64,000 nt of DNA from Inhella proteolytica (GTDB lineage Bacteria; Pseudomonadota; Gammaproteobacteria; Burkholderiales; Burkholderiaceae_C): contig NZ_JAEDAK010000008.1 in assembly GCF_016093275.1 (NCBI RefSeq), forward strand, positions 1-64,000, written 5' to 3'. The position numbers and the translations under genes were made by a program. The notes under the pieces are model-generated. The model had not been told where the DNA came from, ran no database searches, and worked only from the letters and a program-made list of their open reading frames with translations. Of this stretch, positions 46,189 to 54,937 are shown piece after piece. How positions within the stretch are numbered: position 1 is the first letter of the stretch; every line of letters starts with the position of its first letter.

Positions 46189-46199
46189 GAGCGGGGAGA

Positions 46200-48860
46200 T
46201 CAGGAGATCGCGTAAGTGAAGTCGGTGCCATCCACGCCCACCTCAATGCGCTGGATGCCCTGGCCTTCCAGCATGCGGTTGAGGATGGCCTCGCTGACGC
46301 GCGGCAGGATGGTGTTGGTGAGGATGGCGTCGATCATGCGGCCGCCGCTCTCCACCTCGGTACAGCGCGAGGCCACGAGCTTGACCACATCGTCCGAGTA
46401 GACGAATTCGGCATCGTGGTTGGCCCGCACGCGCTTGACGATGCGGCCGAGCTGCAGCTTGATGATGGCGCCCAGCATCTCGTCCGACAGCGGGAAGTAG
46501 GGAATGGTGACGATGCGCCCCAGCAGCGCCGCCGGGAAGACCTTGAGCAGGGGCTCACGCAGGCTCTTGGCCATGGCCTCGGGGTCGGGCATCAGCTCGG
46601 GGTCGGCGCACATCTGCGCGATCTGCTCGCTGCCCACATTGGAGGTCAGCAGGATCAGGGTGTTCTTGAAGTCGATGTAGCGGCCCTCGCCGTCCTCCAT
46701 CCAGCCCTTGTCGAAGACCTGGAAGAAGGTCTCGTGCACGTCCGGGTGGGCCTTCTCGACTTCATCGAGCAGCACCACCGAGTAAGGCTTGCGCCGCACC
46801 GCCTCGGTCAGCACGCCGCCTTCACCGTAGCCGACGTAGCCCGGAGGCGCGCCCTTCAGCGACGAGACCGTGTGGGCCTCCTGGTACTCGCTCATGTTGA
46901 TGGTGATGACGTTGTGCTCACCGCCATACAGGGTGTCGGCCAGGGCCAGCGCGGTCTCGGTCTTGCCGACGCCGCTGGGGCCGCAGAGCATGAAGACGCC
47001 GATCGGCTTGTTCGGGTTGTCCAGCTTGGCGCGCGAGGTCTGGATGCGCTTGGCGATCATCTCCAAGCCATGCTTCTGGCCGATGACGCGCTCGTTCAGC
47101 GTGTCGGCCAGGCGCAGCACGTTCTTGACCTCGTCGCCGACCATCTTGCCCAGCGGGATGCCGGTCCAGTCCTGCACCACCGAGGCCACGGCCAGATCGT
47201 CCACCACAGGCAGCACCAGGGCCGAGTCGGTCTGCAGGCCGCGCAGCTCACCCTGCACCTGCATCAGTTCGGCGCGCAGCGCGTCGGCTTCGGCTTCGGC
47301 AGCATCGGAGCCCTTGGCGGCCTGGGCGCGCAGCTCGACGATGCGCTGCACCAAGGCCTTCTCCTGCTCCCAACGGGCCTGCAGGCCCTTGAGCTCGTCC
47401 TCATTCGCTTGCAGCTGGGCACGCACTTCGGCCAAGCGCTTGCTGTGGTCTTCACCGTACTGGGTCTCGCGCTGCAGGATCTCCAGCTCGGTGTTGAGCA
47501 CTTCGATGCGGCGCTGGCAGTCTTCCACCGGCGCCGGCGTGGCGTGCTGGCTCACGGCCACGCGGGCGCAGGCGGTGTCGAGCAGGCTCACGGCCTTGTC
47601 GGGCAGCTGGCGCGCCGGGATGTAGCGGTGGCTGAGCCGGACGGCGGCATCGACGGCGGCAGCCTGGATGTCGACCTTGTGGTGCTTTTCCAGCACCGGC
47701 ACCACACCGCGCAGCATCTGGATGCCGCGCGCCTCGTCGGGTTCGTCGACCTGCACGACCTGGAAGCGCCGCGTCAGCGCCGGATCCTTCTCGAAATACT
47801 TCTTGTACTCCGCCCAGGTGGTGGCTGCGATGGTGCGCAGCTTGCCGCGCGCCAGCGCGGGTTTCAGCAGGTTGGCCGCGTCACCCGTGCCGGCCGCGCC
47901 GCCTGCGCCGATCAGGGTGTGGGCCTCGTCGATGAAGAGCAGGGTCGGCTGGGCCGAGCTCTGCACCTCTTCGATGACGGTGCGCAGGCGGTTCTCGAAC
48001 TCGCCCTTCATGCTGGCGCCGGCCTGCAGCGCGCCCAGGTCCAGCGAGCAGATGCGCACCGTACGCAGCGAGGGCGGCACATCGCCCTTGACGACGCGCA
48101 GCGCAAAGCCTTCGACGACCGAGGTTTTGCCCACGCCGGCCTCGCCGGTGAGGATGGGGTTGTTCTGGCGCCGCCGCATCAGGATGTCGACGATCTGGCG
48201 GATCTCCTCGTCGCGCCCAAGCACCGGGTCGATCTCGCCGGCGCGCGCCTTGGCGGTCAGGTCCTGTGCGTACTTGGCCAGCGCGCTGCCCTTGGCGCCC
48301 TCACCCGCCACGGCGCCTGCTTCCTCGCCGGGTGCCACGTCCAGGGCGGTGGCCGACTCCATCTGCTCGGCCGAACCTTCGGTCAGCTGATCGAAGTCTT
48401 CGGTCAGCTTTTCAAACTTGATGCGTTCGAACTGGCGCGAGATCGCCAGCAGGGCGTTCTTCGAGGTGGCGCCGCGCAGCATGCCGATCAGCAGATGGCC
48501 GCTGCGGATCACGTCGGTGCCGTACATCACCGAGCAATAGGTCCAGGCCTGTTCGACCGCACCATCAATGTGCGTGGACAGATCGGACAGCGAGCTGTGC
48601 CCGCGCGGCAGCTTGTCCAGCGCCTTGATGAAGTCGGCCTGCAGCAGGGATTCATCGAGGCCGAAGCCCTTGATGATCAGGTTGAGGTCGCTCTTCTCGA
48701 CCTGGCGCAGCTGGTGCAGCCAGTGCACCAGTTCCACATGGGGGTTCCCGCGCAGCTTGCAGAAGGTGGCGGCGGCATCGAGTGCCTTGTAGGTCGTGGG
48801 GCCCAGTTTGGCAAAGAGTCGGATGCGGCTGATGTCGGTCACTCGGTCCTCCAGTTCCAT
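46200..48860 (-). CDS. clpV: T6SS sheath-recycling ATPase TssH (ClpV)
   Basis: An 886-residue AAA+ disaggregase that dismantles contracted sheaths. The N-domain (about 1-160) has ISRIRLFAKLGPTTYKALDAA and two Clp_N-type repeats. The first AAA+ domain carries Walker A GEAGVGKTS (239-247) and LLFIDEAHTLIGAGG. A coiled-coil middle region of about 420-520 follows, and the second AAA+ domain has Walker A GPSGVGKTETAL (near 628) with VVLLDEVEKAHPDV. It is the first gene of the minus-strand T6SS run, divergent from tagH with 188 bases between the starts. Confidence 0.97.
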   Translation of the reverse strand: MELEDRVTDISRIRLFAKLGPTTYKALDAAATFCKLRGNPHVELVHWLHQLRQVEKSDLNLIIKGFGLDESLLQADFIKALDKLPRGHSSLSDLSTHIDGAVEQAWTYCSVMYGTDVIRSGHLLIGMLRGATSKNALLAISRQFERIKFEKLTEDFDQLTEGSAEQMESATALDVAPGEEAGAVAGEGAKGSALAKYAQDLTAKARAGEIDPVLGRDEEIRQIVDILMRRRQNNPILTGEAGVGKTSVVEGFALRVVKGDVPPSLRTVRICSLDLGALQAGASMKGEFENRLRTVIEEVQSSAQPTLLFIDEAHTLIGAGGAAGTGDAANLLKPALARGKLRTIAATTWAEYKKYFEKDPALTRRFQVVQVDEPDEARGIQMLRGVVPVLEKHHKVDIQAAAVDAAVRLSHRYIPARQLPDKAVSLLDTACARVAVSQHATPAPVEDCQRRIEVLNTELEILQRETQYGEDHSKRLAEVRAQLQANEDELKGLQARWEQEKALVQRIVELRAQAAKGSDAAEAEADALRAELMQVQGELRGLQTDSALVLPVVDDLAVASVVQDWTGIPLGKMVGDEVKNVLRLADTLNERVIGQKHGLEMIAKRIQTSRAKLDNPNKPIGVFMLCGPSGVGKTETALALADTLYGGEHNVITINMSEYQEAHTVSSLKGAPPGYVGYGEGGVLTEAVRRKPYSVVLLDEVEKAHPDVHETFFQVFDKGWMEDGEGRYIDFKNTLILLTSNVGSEQIAQMCADPELMPDPEAMAKSLREPLLKVFPAALLGRIVTIPYFPLSDEMLGAIIKLQLGRIVKRVRANHDAEFVYSDDVVKLVASRCTEVESGGRMIDAILTNTILPRVSEAILNRMLEGQGIQRIEVGVDGTDFTYAIS

Positions 48861-49048
48861 CGGCTTTGTTGGCGGCGCGACTTTCTACCACCCTGAGGGC
48901 ATGACGGACCAGCGCCGCACCGCAGGAATACCCGGCCTAGGGGGGCCCGGGTGTCGCCCTCGAAGCGGCCGGATCGATCCGCTACAGTGACCCGGCTCCA
49001 AGCCGGGCCTTGCCGGCCTTCAGCAGCACCACCTCCATCAGGTTCGGG
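48861..49048. promoter_or_regulatory. Divergent T6SS promoter region
   Basis: The 188 bases between tssH (-) and tagH (+) must drive both T6SS arms. On the plus strand TACAGT at 48983-48988 has a 17-base spacer to TCGAAG at 48960-48965, a weak sigma-70-type pair. A 7-bp inverted repeat (48991-48997 with 49001-49007) follows in the tagH leader, and a 10-bp palindrome lies at 48971-48980. No sigma-54 consensus was found by eye. Confidence 0.35.
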
Positions 49049-50656
49049 ATGACTCTTCAGCTTCGCATCGAAGGACCTTCGGGCAGCCGCGTGCTGCCCC
49101 TGAACCAGGGCAAGACCCTGATCGCCGGCCGCGACGCCGGCGTGGACATCGTGCTGGCAGACCCGGATCGGCTGCTGTCGCGCCAGCATCTCAGCCTGCA
49201 TTGCGGCGAAGACAGCGTCGAGATCACCGTGGTGTCGGCCAGCGGCACCGTACAAACCCCGGTGGGCACGCTGGGCCCGGGCCAGAAGGCCTTGCTGCGC
49301 GCGGGTGATCAGCTTGGCGTGGGCGACTGGCGCCTGCTGCTGGAGGCGGCCGAAGAGGCCGCCGCCGCGCCTGCTGCGACGGCCGCGTCCGACCCCCTGC
49401 TGGCCCTGCTGGGCGGCGGCGGCGCAGGCAATGCGCGCCTGGATCCCCTTTGGCAACCCGCAGCGCCCGCCCCCGTCCAGCCGGCCAGCCAGGGCTTCTG
49501 GGTAGGCGGCGGCGCCCCGGCGGCGCCGGCCGGTTTCTCTGCTGGCCCGGCCGCGCCGCTGGACCATGGGGGCGTGGCCGATCTCGGCATCCGCCCGGCG
49601 GGCGCCCAGGGCGACGGCGCTTCGGCCATCAGCGATTTCCTCGGTCCCGCGCCGGCGGCGCGTGCGCCGGCGGACCTCGGTGCCCTGCTGGTGTCGGCGC
49701 CCTCGCCCGAGCCTTGGGCCGGCCTGCCACCCGTGCTGGCGCCGACCCCCGCGCCCGCCCCCGCACCGCGTGGCGAAGACTTGTGGGACAGCCTGCGCAA
49801 GGCCTTGGTGCCGATGCCGGCCACCACCCCCGAGCCGGCGCCTGCCCCGCTGGCCGAACCGGGCACTTCGCCAGGCTTCTACGCGGTACCCCCACCCGCC
49901 GAGCCCTTGGGAGTCGCCCCTGCCGTGGACATCGGCGCCTTGCTGGGCGGCCTGGGGCCTGCCCCGGCGCCCGCCACAGGGCTGGACTTCGACTTCGGCG
50001 GCCCGGCTGCGCCGCCGCCGGTGTCGAGCGCCCCAGCGATTGACGCGCCCCCCGTGGCCCCGGCCGGCACGGCCGCCGAAGCGCTCGCGAAGGGACTGGG
50101 CATCGCCCTGCCCGCCGACATGGCCGCCGCCGACTGGGAGCGCCTGGGTTCCGCGCTGCGCCAGCTGGTGCAGGGATTTGCCCAACTGATGTCGGCCCGC
50201 GCCGCGCTCAAGCGCGAGCTGCGTGCGCACAACAAGACCGAAATGCCGATGCGCGACGTCAACCCGTTCAAGTCCGAACTGGGCCTGAACGACGTGCTGC
50301 AGCAACTGCTCTTCAATGCCAGCCGCGGCGGCAAGTTCATGCCGGTGGAGCGCGCCGTGCGCGAAGCCGCCGAAGACCTGCTGACGCATGACCTGTCCAT
50401 CATTGCCGCCAGCCGCGCCTGCGTGCAGGGCACGGTGCAGGAGTTCGACCCCCAGCTCTTCGTGCAGCGCTTCGGCAAGAAGGGTCTGCTGGACCTGATG
50501 GCCGATGCCCAGCTGTGGCGCCAGTACCAGGCCTATTACGCCCAGCAGAGCGCCCAGATGGCGGACTGGCTCGAACGCCTGTTCGAAGAGCATTTCGTGA
50601 CCGCCTATTGCAATGAGGCCGAGCGCCTCAGCCAACAACATGTGCCCTTGCCGTGA
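49049..50656 (+). CDS. tagH: T6SS-associated FHA-domain protein TagH
   Basis: A 535-residue protein. The N-terminal FHA domain (about 5-95) shows LPLNQGKTLIAGRDAGVDIV, LLSRQHLSLHCGEDSVEIT and a following beta strand; it reads phosphothreonine. A disordered Ala/Pro/Gly-rich linker (about 110-340) follows. The C-terminal conserved block of about 190 residues includes FKSELGLNDVLQQLLFN, FMPVERAVREAAEDLLTHDL and VQEFDPQLFVQRFGKKGLL. It overlaps the kinase gene by four bases, fitting kinase-dependent recruitment. The start at 49049 is preferred over one 13 codons upstream because the FHA fold begins at once. Confidence 0.93.
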   Translation: MTLQLRIEGPSGSRVLPLNQGKTLIAGRDAGVDIVLADPDRLLSRQHLSLHCGEDSVEITVVSASGTVQTPVGTLGPGQKALLRAGDQLGVGDWRLLLEAAEEAAAAPAATAASDPLLALLGGGGAGNARLDPLWQPAAPAPVQPASQGFWVGGGAPAAPAGFSAGPAAPLDHGGVADLGIRPAGAQGDGASAISDFLGPAPAARAPADLGALLVSAPSPEPWAGLPPVLAPTPAPAPAPRGEDLWDSLRKALVPMPATTPEPAPAPLAEPGTSPGFYAVPPPAEPLGVAPAVDIGALLGGLGPAPAPATGLDFDFGGPAAPPPVSSAPAIDAPPVAPAGTAAEALAKGLGIALPADMAAADWERLGSALRQLVQGFAQLMSARAALKRELRAHNKTEMPMRDVNPFKSELGLNDVLQQLLFNASRGGKFMPVERAVREAAEDLLTHDLSIIAASRACVQGTVQEFDPQLFVQRFGKKGLLDLMADAQLWRQYQAYYAQQSAQMADWLERLFEEHFVTAYCNEAERLSQQHVPLP

Positions 50657-52695
50657 GTGACGACGACCGCACCGTGTACCAGCCCCACCAGACCCCGGAC
50701 GGCGATACCGCGCCGGCGGTGGCACGCGTGGCGGCACCGCCCCCGCCGGAGCCCGAGACCAGCCAGGCCCTGCCGGTCGGCTTCCGCCTGCACGAGTTCG
50801 AGATCCAGTCCAAGCTGGGTGAAGGCGGCTTCGGCATCGTCTACAAGGCCTGGGACCACTCTCTCGGCGCCCAGCGCGCCATCAAGGAGTACATGCCCGG
50901 CGCCGTGGCCCAGCGCGAGGGCATCACCGTCTCGCCGCGCTCGCAGCGCATGCGCGAAATCTTCGACAGCGGTCTCAAGCGCTTCATGGAAGAGGCGCAG
51001 ACCCTGGCCAAGTTCGACCACCCGGCACTGGTGCGCGTGCTGCGGCGCTGGGAGGACAACGGCACCGCCTACATGGCCATGCCCTTCTATGAGGGCACGA
51101 CCCTGCGCGAGCGGGTGCGCCAGATGCCGGAAAAGCCCACCGAGCAATGGCTGATGGGCCTGCTGGCCCCGTTGACCGAGGCCATGCAGGTGGTGCACCA
51201 GAACCGCTGGCTGCACCGCGACATCGCGCCCGACAACATCATGCTGCTGAAGGACAGCGGCCGCCCCCTGCTGCTGGATTTCGGCGCGGCACGCCAGGTC
51301 ATCGGCGACGTGACGCAGGAGTTGACCGCCATCCTCAAGCCCGGCTTTGCGCCGGTCGAGCAGTACGGCGAAACGCCGGGGCTGGAGCAAGGCCCGTGGA
51401 CCGATGTGTATGCGCTCGCGGCCTCGATGCACTGGGCCATCATGGGGCGCACGCCGCCCCCGTCGGTGAGCCGCGTGCTGGTGGACAACTACGTGCCGCT
51501 GGTCAAGGCCGCTGAGGGCCGCTATTCCCCGCGCTTCCTGGCCGCACTGGACAAGGCCCTGCGCGTGGACTCGCGCAAGCGCACGCAGAGCATGGCGGAG
51601 TTCCGCGCCGACCTGGGGCTGGAGGCACCGGCCTACGCCCCGACGCTGGAAATGCCGATCGCCAACCCCGAGCGCCTTCCCAGCGGCAGCGGCACGGCCT
51701 TCGAACCGACGGCGATCGTCGGGGCACCCGCCCCAGCGCCCAGCGCCTACGCCGCCGCGGACGTCACCCAGGTGATGAGCCGGCCCGGCGCCCAGCCCAT
51801 CATGCAGACCGTGGATGGCGGCTTCGCCCCGGCGGCCGATGGCTTGGCCGCGACGGTGCAACTCGGCAGCGAGCTGCTGCCAGGCCATGCCCCCGCGCCA
51901 GCAGGCTTCAGCGCCGCCAGCACGCCGGTGCGCCCGCCATCAAGTGCACCCGTCCCCAGCCTCTCGGCCGGCACAGCTCCGCGTTCGCGCATGCCCGTGC
52001 TGGTTGGCGGCGGCTTGGCCACCGTGGCGGTGTTGGGCGGCCTGGGGTACTGGCTGACGAAGCCGGCGCCCGTGCCGGCACCCGCGCCCGCCACCGTCAC
52101 CCAGGCGCCCGCCGCGCAGGCCCCGGTTGCAGCGCCCGCGCCGACGCCGGCACCGCCCCCCGCCGTCGCGCCCACCCGGTTTGAATGGGAGGCCCAGCTG
52201 GCGGAGCTGCTGAACAAGCAGGACTCAGGCTACGAGCTCACGGTGAGCGGGCTCAAGACCGAATACAGCATCAAGCGCCAGGAGCTCATCAGCTTCCGCA
52301 TGCAGTCCAACCGCGACGGCTACCTGAACGTGCTGTTGCGCGACGCCAATGGCGAACTGGTGCAGGCCTTCTCCAATCTGCCGCCGCTGCGCGTGCGCGC
52401 CGGCCAGCCGATGCAGATTCCGCCCCCGGGCAAGGACGCAATCGCGGTGGCCGAGCCCCTGGGCCAGGACGAGATCCTGCTGGTGATTTCGGCCACGCCA
52501 CGGGGCTATCAGGATCTGGCCGGGCCGCGCAGCGGCAGCTTCCTGAGCCTGCAGACCGGGGAGCCCGCCCACCAGGCACTGCGCAACTGGAAACTGCCGG
52601 TGCCCATCTTGGCCGGGCGCCCGCTGGGCCCCTGCGATGGCGCCGAGTGCACCCAGTACGGCGCCAAGATGCTGACCGTCCAGGTCATGCCCTGA
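50653..52695 (+). CDS. Membrane Ser/Thr protein kinase of the T6SS (PpkA-like)
   Basis: A 680-residue protein. The kinase domain (about 48-320) has GEGGFGIVYKA as the glycine loop, the ATP-binding Lys78 in RAIKEY, catalytic HRDIAPDN (Asp190, Asn195) and LDFGAAR (Asp209). The usual Lys of HRDxKPxN is Ala here, as in several bacterial kinases. A Pro/Ala-rich linker, one transmembrane helix (about 447-468) and another linker follow. The periplasmic C-terminal domain (about 515-680) resembles DUF4384 (GYLNVLLRDANGELVQAF, ISATPRGYQDLAG). It starts with GTG overlapping tagH and should phosphorylate the TagH pathway. Signals sensed by the periplasmic part are unknown. Confidence 0.92.
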   Translation: MSDDDRTVYQPHQTPDGDTAPAVARVAAPPPPEPETSQALPVGFRLHEFEIQSKLGEGGFGIVYKAWDHSLGAQRAIKEYMPGAVAQREGITVSPRSQRMREIFDSGLKRFMEEAQTLAKFDHPALVRVLRRWEDNGTAYMAMPFYEGTTLRERVRQMPEKPTEQWLMGLLAPLTEAMQVVHQNRWLHRDIAPDNIMLLKDSGRPLLLDFGAARQVIGDVTQELTAILKPGFAPVEQYGETPGLEQGPWTDVYALAASMHWAIMGRTPPPSVSRVLVDNYVPLVKAAEGRYSPRFLAALDKALRVDSRKRTQSMAEFRADLGLEAPAYAPTLEMPIANPERLPSGSGTAFEPTAIVGAPAPAPSAYAAADVTQVMSRPGAQPIMQTVDGGFAPAADGLAATVQLGSELLPGHAPAPAGFSAASTPVRPPSSAPVPSLSAGTAPRSRMPVLVGGGLATVAVLGGLGYWLTKPAPVPAPAPATVTQAPAAQAPVAAPAPTPAPPPAVAPTRFEWEAQLAELLNKQDSGYELTVSGLKTEYSIKRQELISFRMQSNRDGYLNVLLRDANGELVQAFSNLPPLRVRAGQPMQIPPPGKDAIAVAEPLGQDEILLVISATPRGYQDLAGPRSGSFLSLQTGEPAHQALRNWKLPVPILAGRPLGPCDGAECTQYGAKMLTVQVMP

Positions 52696-52714
52696 GCGGC
52701 CGGCGAGCGCGGGT

Positions 52715-53104
52715 TCAGGGGATCAGTTCGGTCACCTGGCCCGGCACCATGACGCTGATCTGGCCACCCCAGGTGCACATCAGCTTGCAGTCGTTGTTCA
52801 GCGCCGGCATGTTGGCCAGCAGCACCGTGGCGGAGCCCGGCGTCCACGGGGCCGGGGTAACCGGCACGCAGGGCATGGGCGTCAGCACCCCCTGAGCAGC
52901 GGCCGTGGCCGAGGCCACCGTCGGGTTGGCCAGGCTGCGGCAGGCGCCGAAGGGCATGATGTTGACCATGGGCTTGTTGTCCATGATGTTGGCGGCGGGC
53001 TGATTGCTGGATAGCACCCGATTGACCGGCAGGACCACCAGCGCGCTGGGCGCCATCCCCTGGCTGCACATCAGCTGCGCGCCGTTCACCACTTGCATCG
53101 CCAT
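52715..53104 (-). CDS. PAAR-like DUF4280 protein, probable T6SS tip
   Basis: A 129-residue protein with GAQLMCSQGMAPSALVVLP, ANIMDNKPMVNIMPFGACRS, PMPCVPVTPAPWTPG and CKLMCTWGGQISVMVPGQ. This Cys/Pro-rich pattern is DUF4280, related to PAAR proteins that sharpen the VgrG spike. Three copies of a short motif (NIM, NIMPFG, MLLAN-like) indicate the beta-structured repeat expected of a tip. It is transcribed against its neighbours, ending 19 bases from the kinase stop, so it is not in their operon. No effector extension is attached. Confidence 0.8.
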   Translation of the reverse strand: MAMQVVNGAQLMCSQGMAPSALVVLPVNRVLSSNQPAANIMDNKPMVNIMPFGACRSLANPTVASATAAAQGVLTPMPCVPVTPAPWTPGSATVLLANMPALNNDCKLMCTWGGQISVMVPGQVTELIP

Positions 53105-53219
53105 ACGCACTCCCGAAACCGCCCCCGCGGACACGGGGCGAGTATGTCCGACTCTGGTTCGGGCCCACCGCCTGCGGTATGGTCCACCACCGATTCAAAC
53201 GCCCTTCGGGAGCCATGCC

Positions 53220-53795
53220 ATGAGGATCTGCAAAACCGCCGCCGCCTGTGCCCTGCTGCTTGTGCTGGGGGGGCAAAGCGCCTTCGCGCAAGACGCCGCC
53301 AAGGAGAAGGTGCTCAAGCCCAAGGAAGTGACGACCGAAGGGCTGATCGACGCCCTGGCCTTGCCCGAGGCCAATGCCAGCGGCGCCACGCGGGGTTTCC
53401 GCCCCGTGGCGCCGGGTGAAAAGCCCAAGCCCTATGGCCCCGGCAAGGCCAATCTGCTCGTCACCTTCGTGACCGGTTCGACGCAGCTGAGTGCTGAGGC
53501 CGAAGCCCTGCTCGACAAGATGGCCGCAGCCATGCAGAGCGACACCCTGGCCGGTGTGGCCTTCCGGGTGCAAGGCCATGCGGACGCACGCGGCGACGAG
53601 GCGCGCAACAAGGAGCTGTCGCAAGGCCGCGCCGAGGCCGTCGTGAAGTACCTGGTGACCAAGCACGGCATCCTGGATGCTCGCCTGGCGGCCGAGGGCA
53701 AGGGCTCCGCCGAGCCGATGAACAAGCAGCGTGTGGATGCGCCGGAGAACCGCCGCGTCACCTTCGTCAGCACGCGCGACCTGCCCAAGCCCTGA
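53220..53795 (+). CDS. OmpA-family periplasmic protein
   Basis: A 191-residue protein with a signal peptide (MRICKTAAACALLLVLGGQS, cleaved after AFA) and a C-terminal OmpA_C domain from about 75: VTFVTGSTQLSAEAEALLDK, VQGHADARGDEARNKELSQG, RAEAVVKYLV and RLAAEGKGSAEP with NRRVTFV at the end. The signal peptide is not a lipobox type, so it is a soluble periplasmic peptidoglycan binder rather than a lipoprotein. Its place after the T6SS kinase suggests it anchors the secretion complex to the wall, a task shared by the OmpA domain of TssL. Confidence 0.85.
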   Translation: MRICKTAAACALLLVLGGQSAFAQDAAKEKVLKPKEVTTEGLIDALALPEANASGATRGFRPVAPGEKPKPYGPGKANLLVTFVTGSTQLSAEAEALLDKMAAAMQSDTLAGVAFRVQGHADARGDEARNKELSQGRAEAVVKYLVTKHGILDARLAAEGKGSAEPMNKQRVDAPENRRVTFVSTRDLPKP

Positions 53796-53807
53796 GCGCC
53801 TGCGCAC

Positions 53808-54917
53808 ATGCGGCGCACTTTGGGCGTGACGGTGGGCGTCGCCGCCGGGGTCGGGGCGTTGGCGCTGGGTGGCTACTGGCTGCTTAGCCTGCCGCTGAGC
53901 TCCCAGGCTGCGGACCCGGCCGCCAGCGCCTCACCGCAGTCCTCGGCTGAGCCGGCGTCGGCGACATCGCCCGCGCCGACACAAGCGGTAGCCGAGGCGG
54001 CTCAGCCGGCGGTGCGGCAAGACGCGCCGCCGCTGAGTGCTCCGGCGCTACCGGCTTCCAGCCCGCTCGCCGTACCGGTTCAAGCCCCGCCCCCGGCCGC
54101 CGCCCCGGTGGCGCCGCCGGCCCCCTCCTCCGCACCGGCCGCCAACCCGGACAACTGGCCGCTGCGCAGCACCGCCGCCCTGCTGGCGGAACGCAGCCAA
54201 GGCGACTGGCGCGTGGTGCGCTGGCAGGAAAACCCCGCGGTCGCGGTGCTGCAATTTCCCGACCTCGCCCAGCAAGGTGCTGCGTTGAACCGCCTGGCCG
54301 CCCTGGTGGAAAAGGGTGGCGCCCCGCGGGACCGCCTGCTCGGCAGCGCCGAGCTGCTGCAGCTCATTCAGGCCGGCGGGGACAACCCCCAGACCTTCTT
54401 CGGCGGCCACAACTACCGCCTCAGCCAGCTGCTGCGCTTTCATGGGCTCGCCAATCGCCAGGGCATCGGCCTGAGCCCGGAGGAGCAGCGCCTGCGCCAG
54501 CTCTTCGAGGCCCAGGGCTGGTGGGGGGAGCAGGCCGCCGACAAGGTGCTGATCACCTTCACCGACCTGCAGGCCGATGACCCCGGCACACCGCAAGATG
54601 AAGGCGTGGACGCGGTGCGGCGCGAATCGGTGCTGCGCCACGAGCTCAGCCATGCGCGCTACTTCACCGACCCGCGCTACCGCGCCCGCTGCGGCGAGAT
54701 GTGGCGGCAATGGCTCAATGCGGCCGAGCGCCAGCGCATCCGCAAGGTCCTGGCCGAGCAGGGCTACGACGCCCAGAACGAAGACCTGCTGATCAACGAG
54801 GCCCAGGCCCTGCTCTTCCACACCGCCGACACACGGGCCTTCGGTGCCGCGTCCTTCGGGCTGACCGAAGCCCGACTGACTGCACTACGCAAGCGCTTCC
54901 ACGCGAGCGCCAACTAG
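53808..54917 (+). CDS. Membrane-anchored protein with zincin-like HExxH motif
   Basis: A 369-residue protein of no recognised family. Residues 1-30 hold one transmembrane helix (VTVGVAAGVGALALGGYWLL), residues 31-115 an Ala/Pro/Ser-rich periplasmic linker, and the rest a folded domain with GGHNYRLSQLLRFHGLANRQG and VLRHELSHARYFTDPRY. The latter contains HELSH, with His278, Glu279 and His282. A Glu (331, in LLINEAQALLFHT) 49 residues later is placed like the third ligand of gluzincins. This suggests a periplasmic zinc metallopeptidase, possibly a wall-remodelling or T6SS-linked enzyme; that function is inferred. It lies 12 bases after the OmpA-family gene and is probably co-transcribed with it. 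Confidence 0.7.
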   Translation: MRRTLGVTVGVAAGVGALALGGYWLLSLPLSSQAADPAASASPQSSAEPASATSPAPTQAVAEAAQPAVRQDAPPLSAPALPASSPLAVPVQAPPPAAAPVAPPAPSSAPAANPDNWPLRSTAALLAERSQGDWRVVRWQENPAVAVLQFPDLAQQGAALNRLAALVEKGGAPRDRLLGSAELLQLIQAGGDNPQTFFGGHNYRLSQLLRFHGLANRQGIGLSPEEQRLRQLFEAQGWWGEQAADKVLITFTDLQADDPGTPQDEGVDAVRRESVLRHELSHARYFTDPRYRARCGEMWRQWLNAAERQRIRKVLAEQGYDAQNEDLLINEAQALLFHTADTRAFGAASFGLTEARLTALRKRFHASAN

Positions 54918-54937
54918 GGCCCGGTAGGGCCCTTTAT
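54916..54937 (+). terminator. Hairpin after the zincin-like gene
   Basis: A 7-bp inverted repeat (54916-54922 with 54927-54933) overlaps the stop codon region and is followed by only TTTAT. It could serve as a weak terminator for the OmpA/zincin pair, facing the tpsA 3' end 60 bases on. Confidence 0.5.

Noticed and set aside
46416-48896. An 826-codon plus-strand frame opposite clpV
   Set aside because: Gln/Leu/Val/Gly-biased shadow of the conserved ClpV frame; no ribosome site or family.
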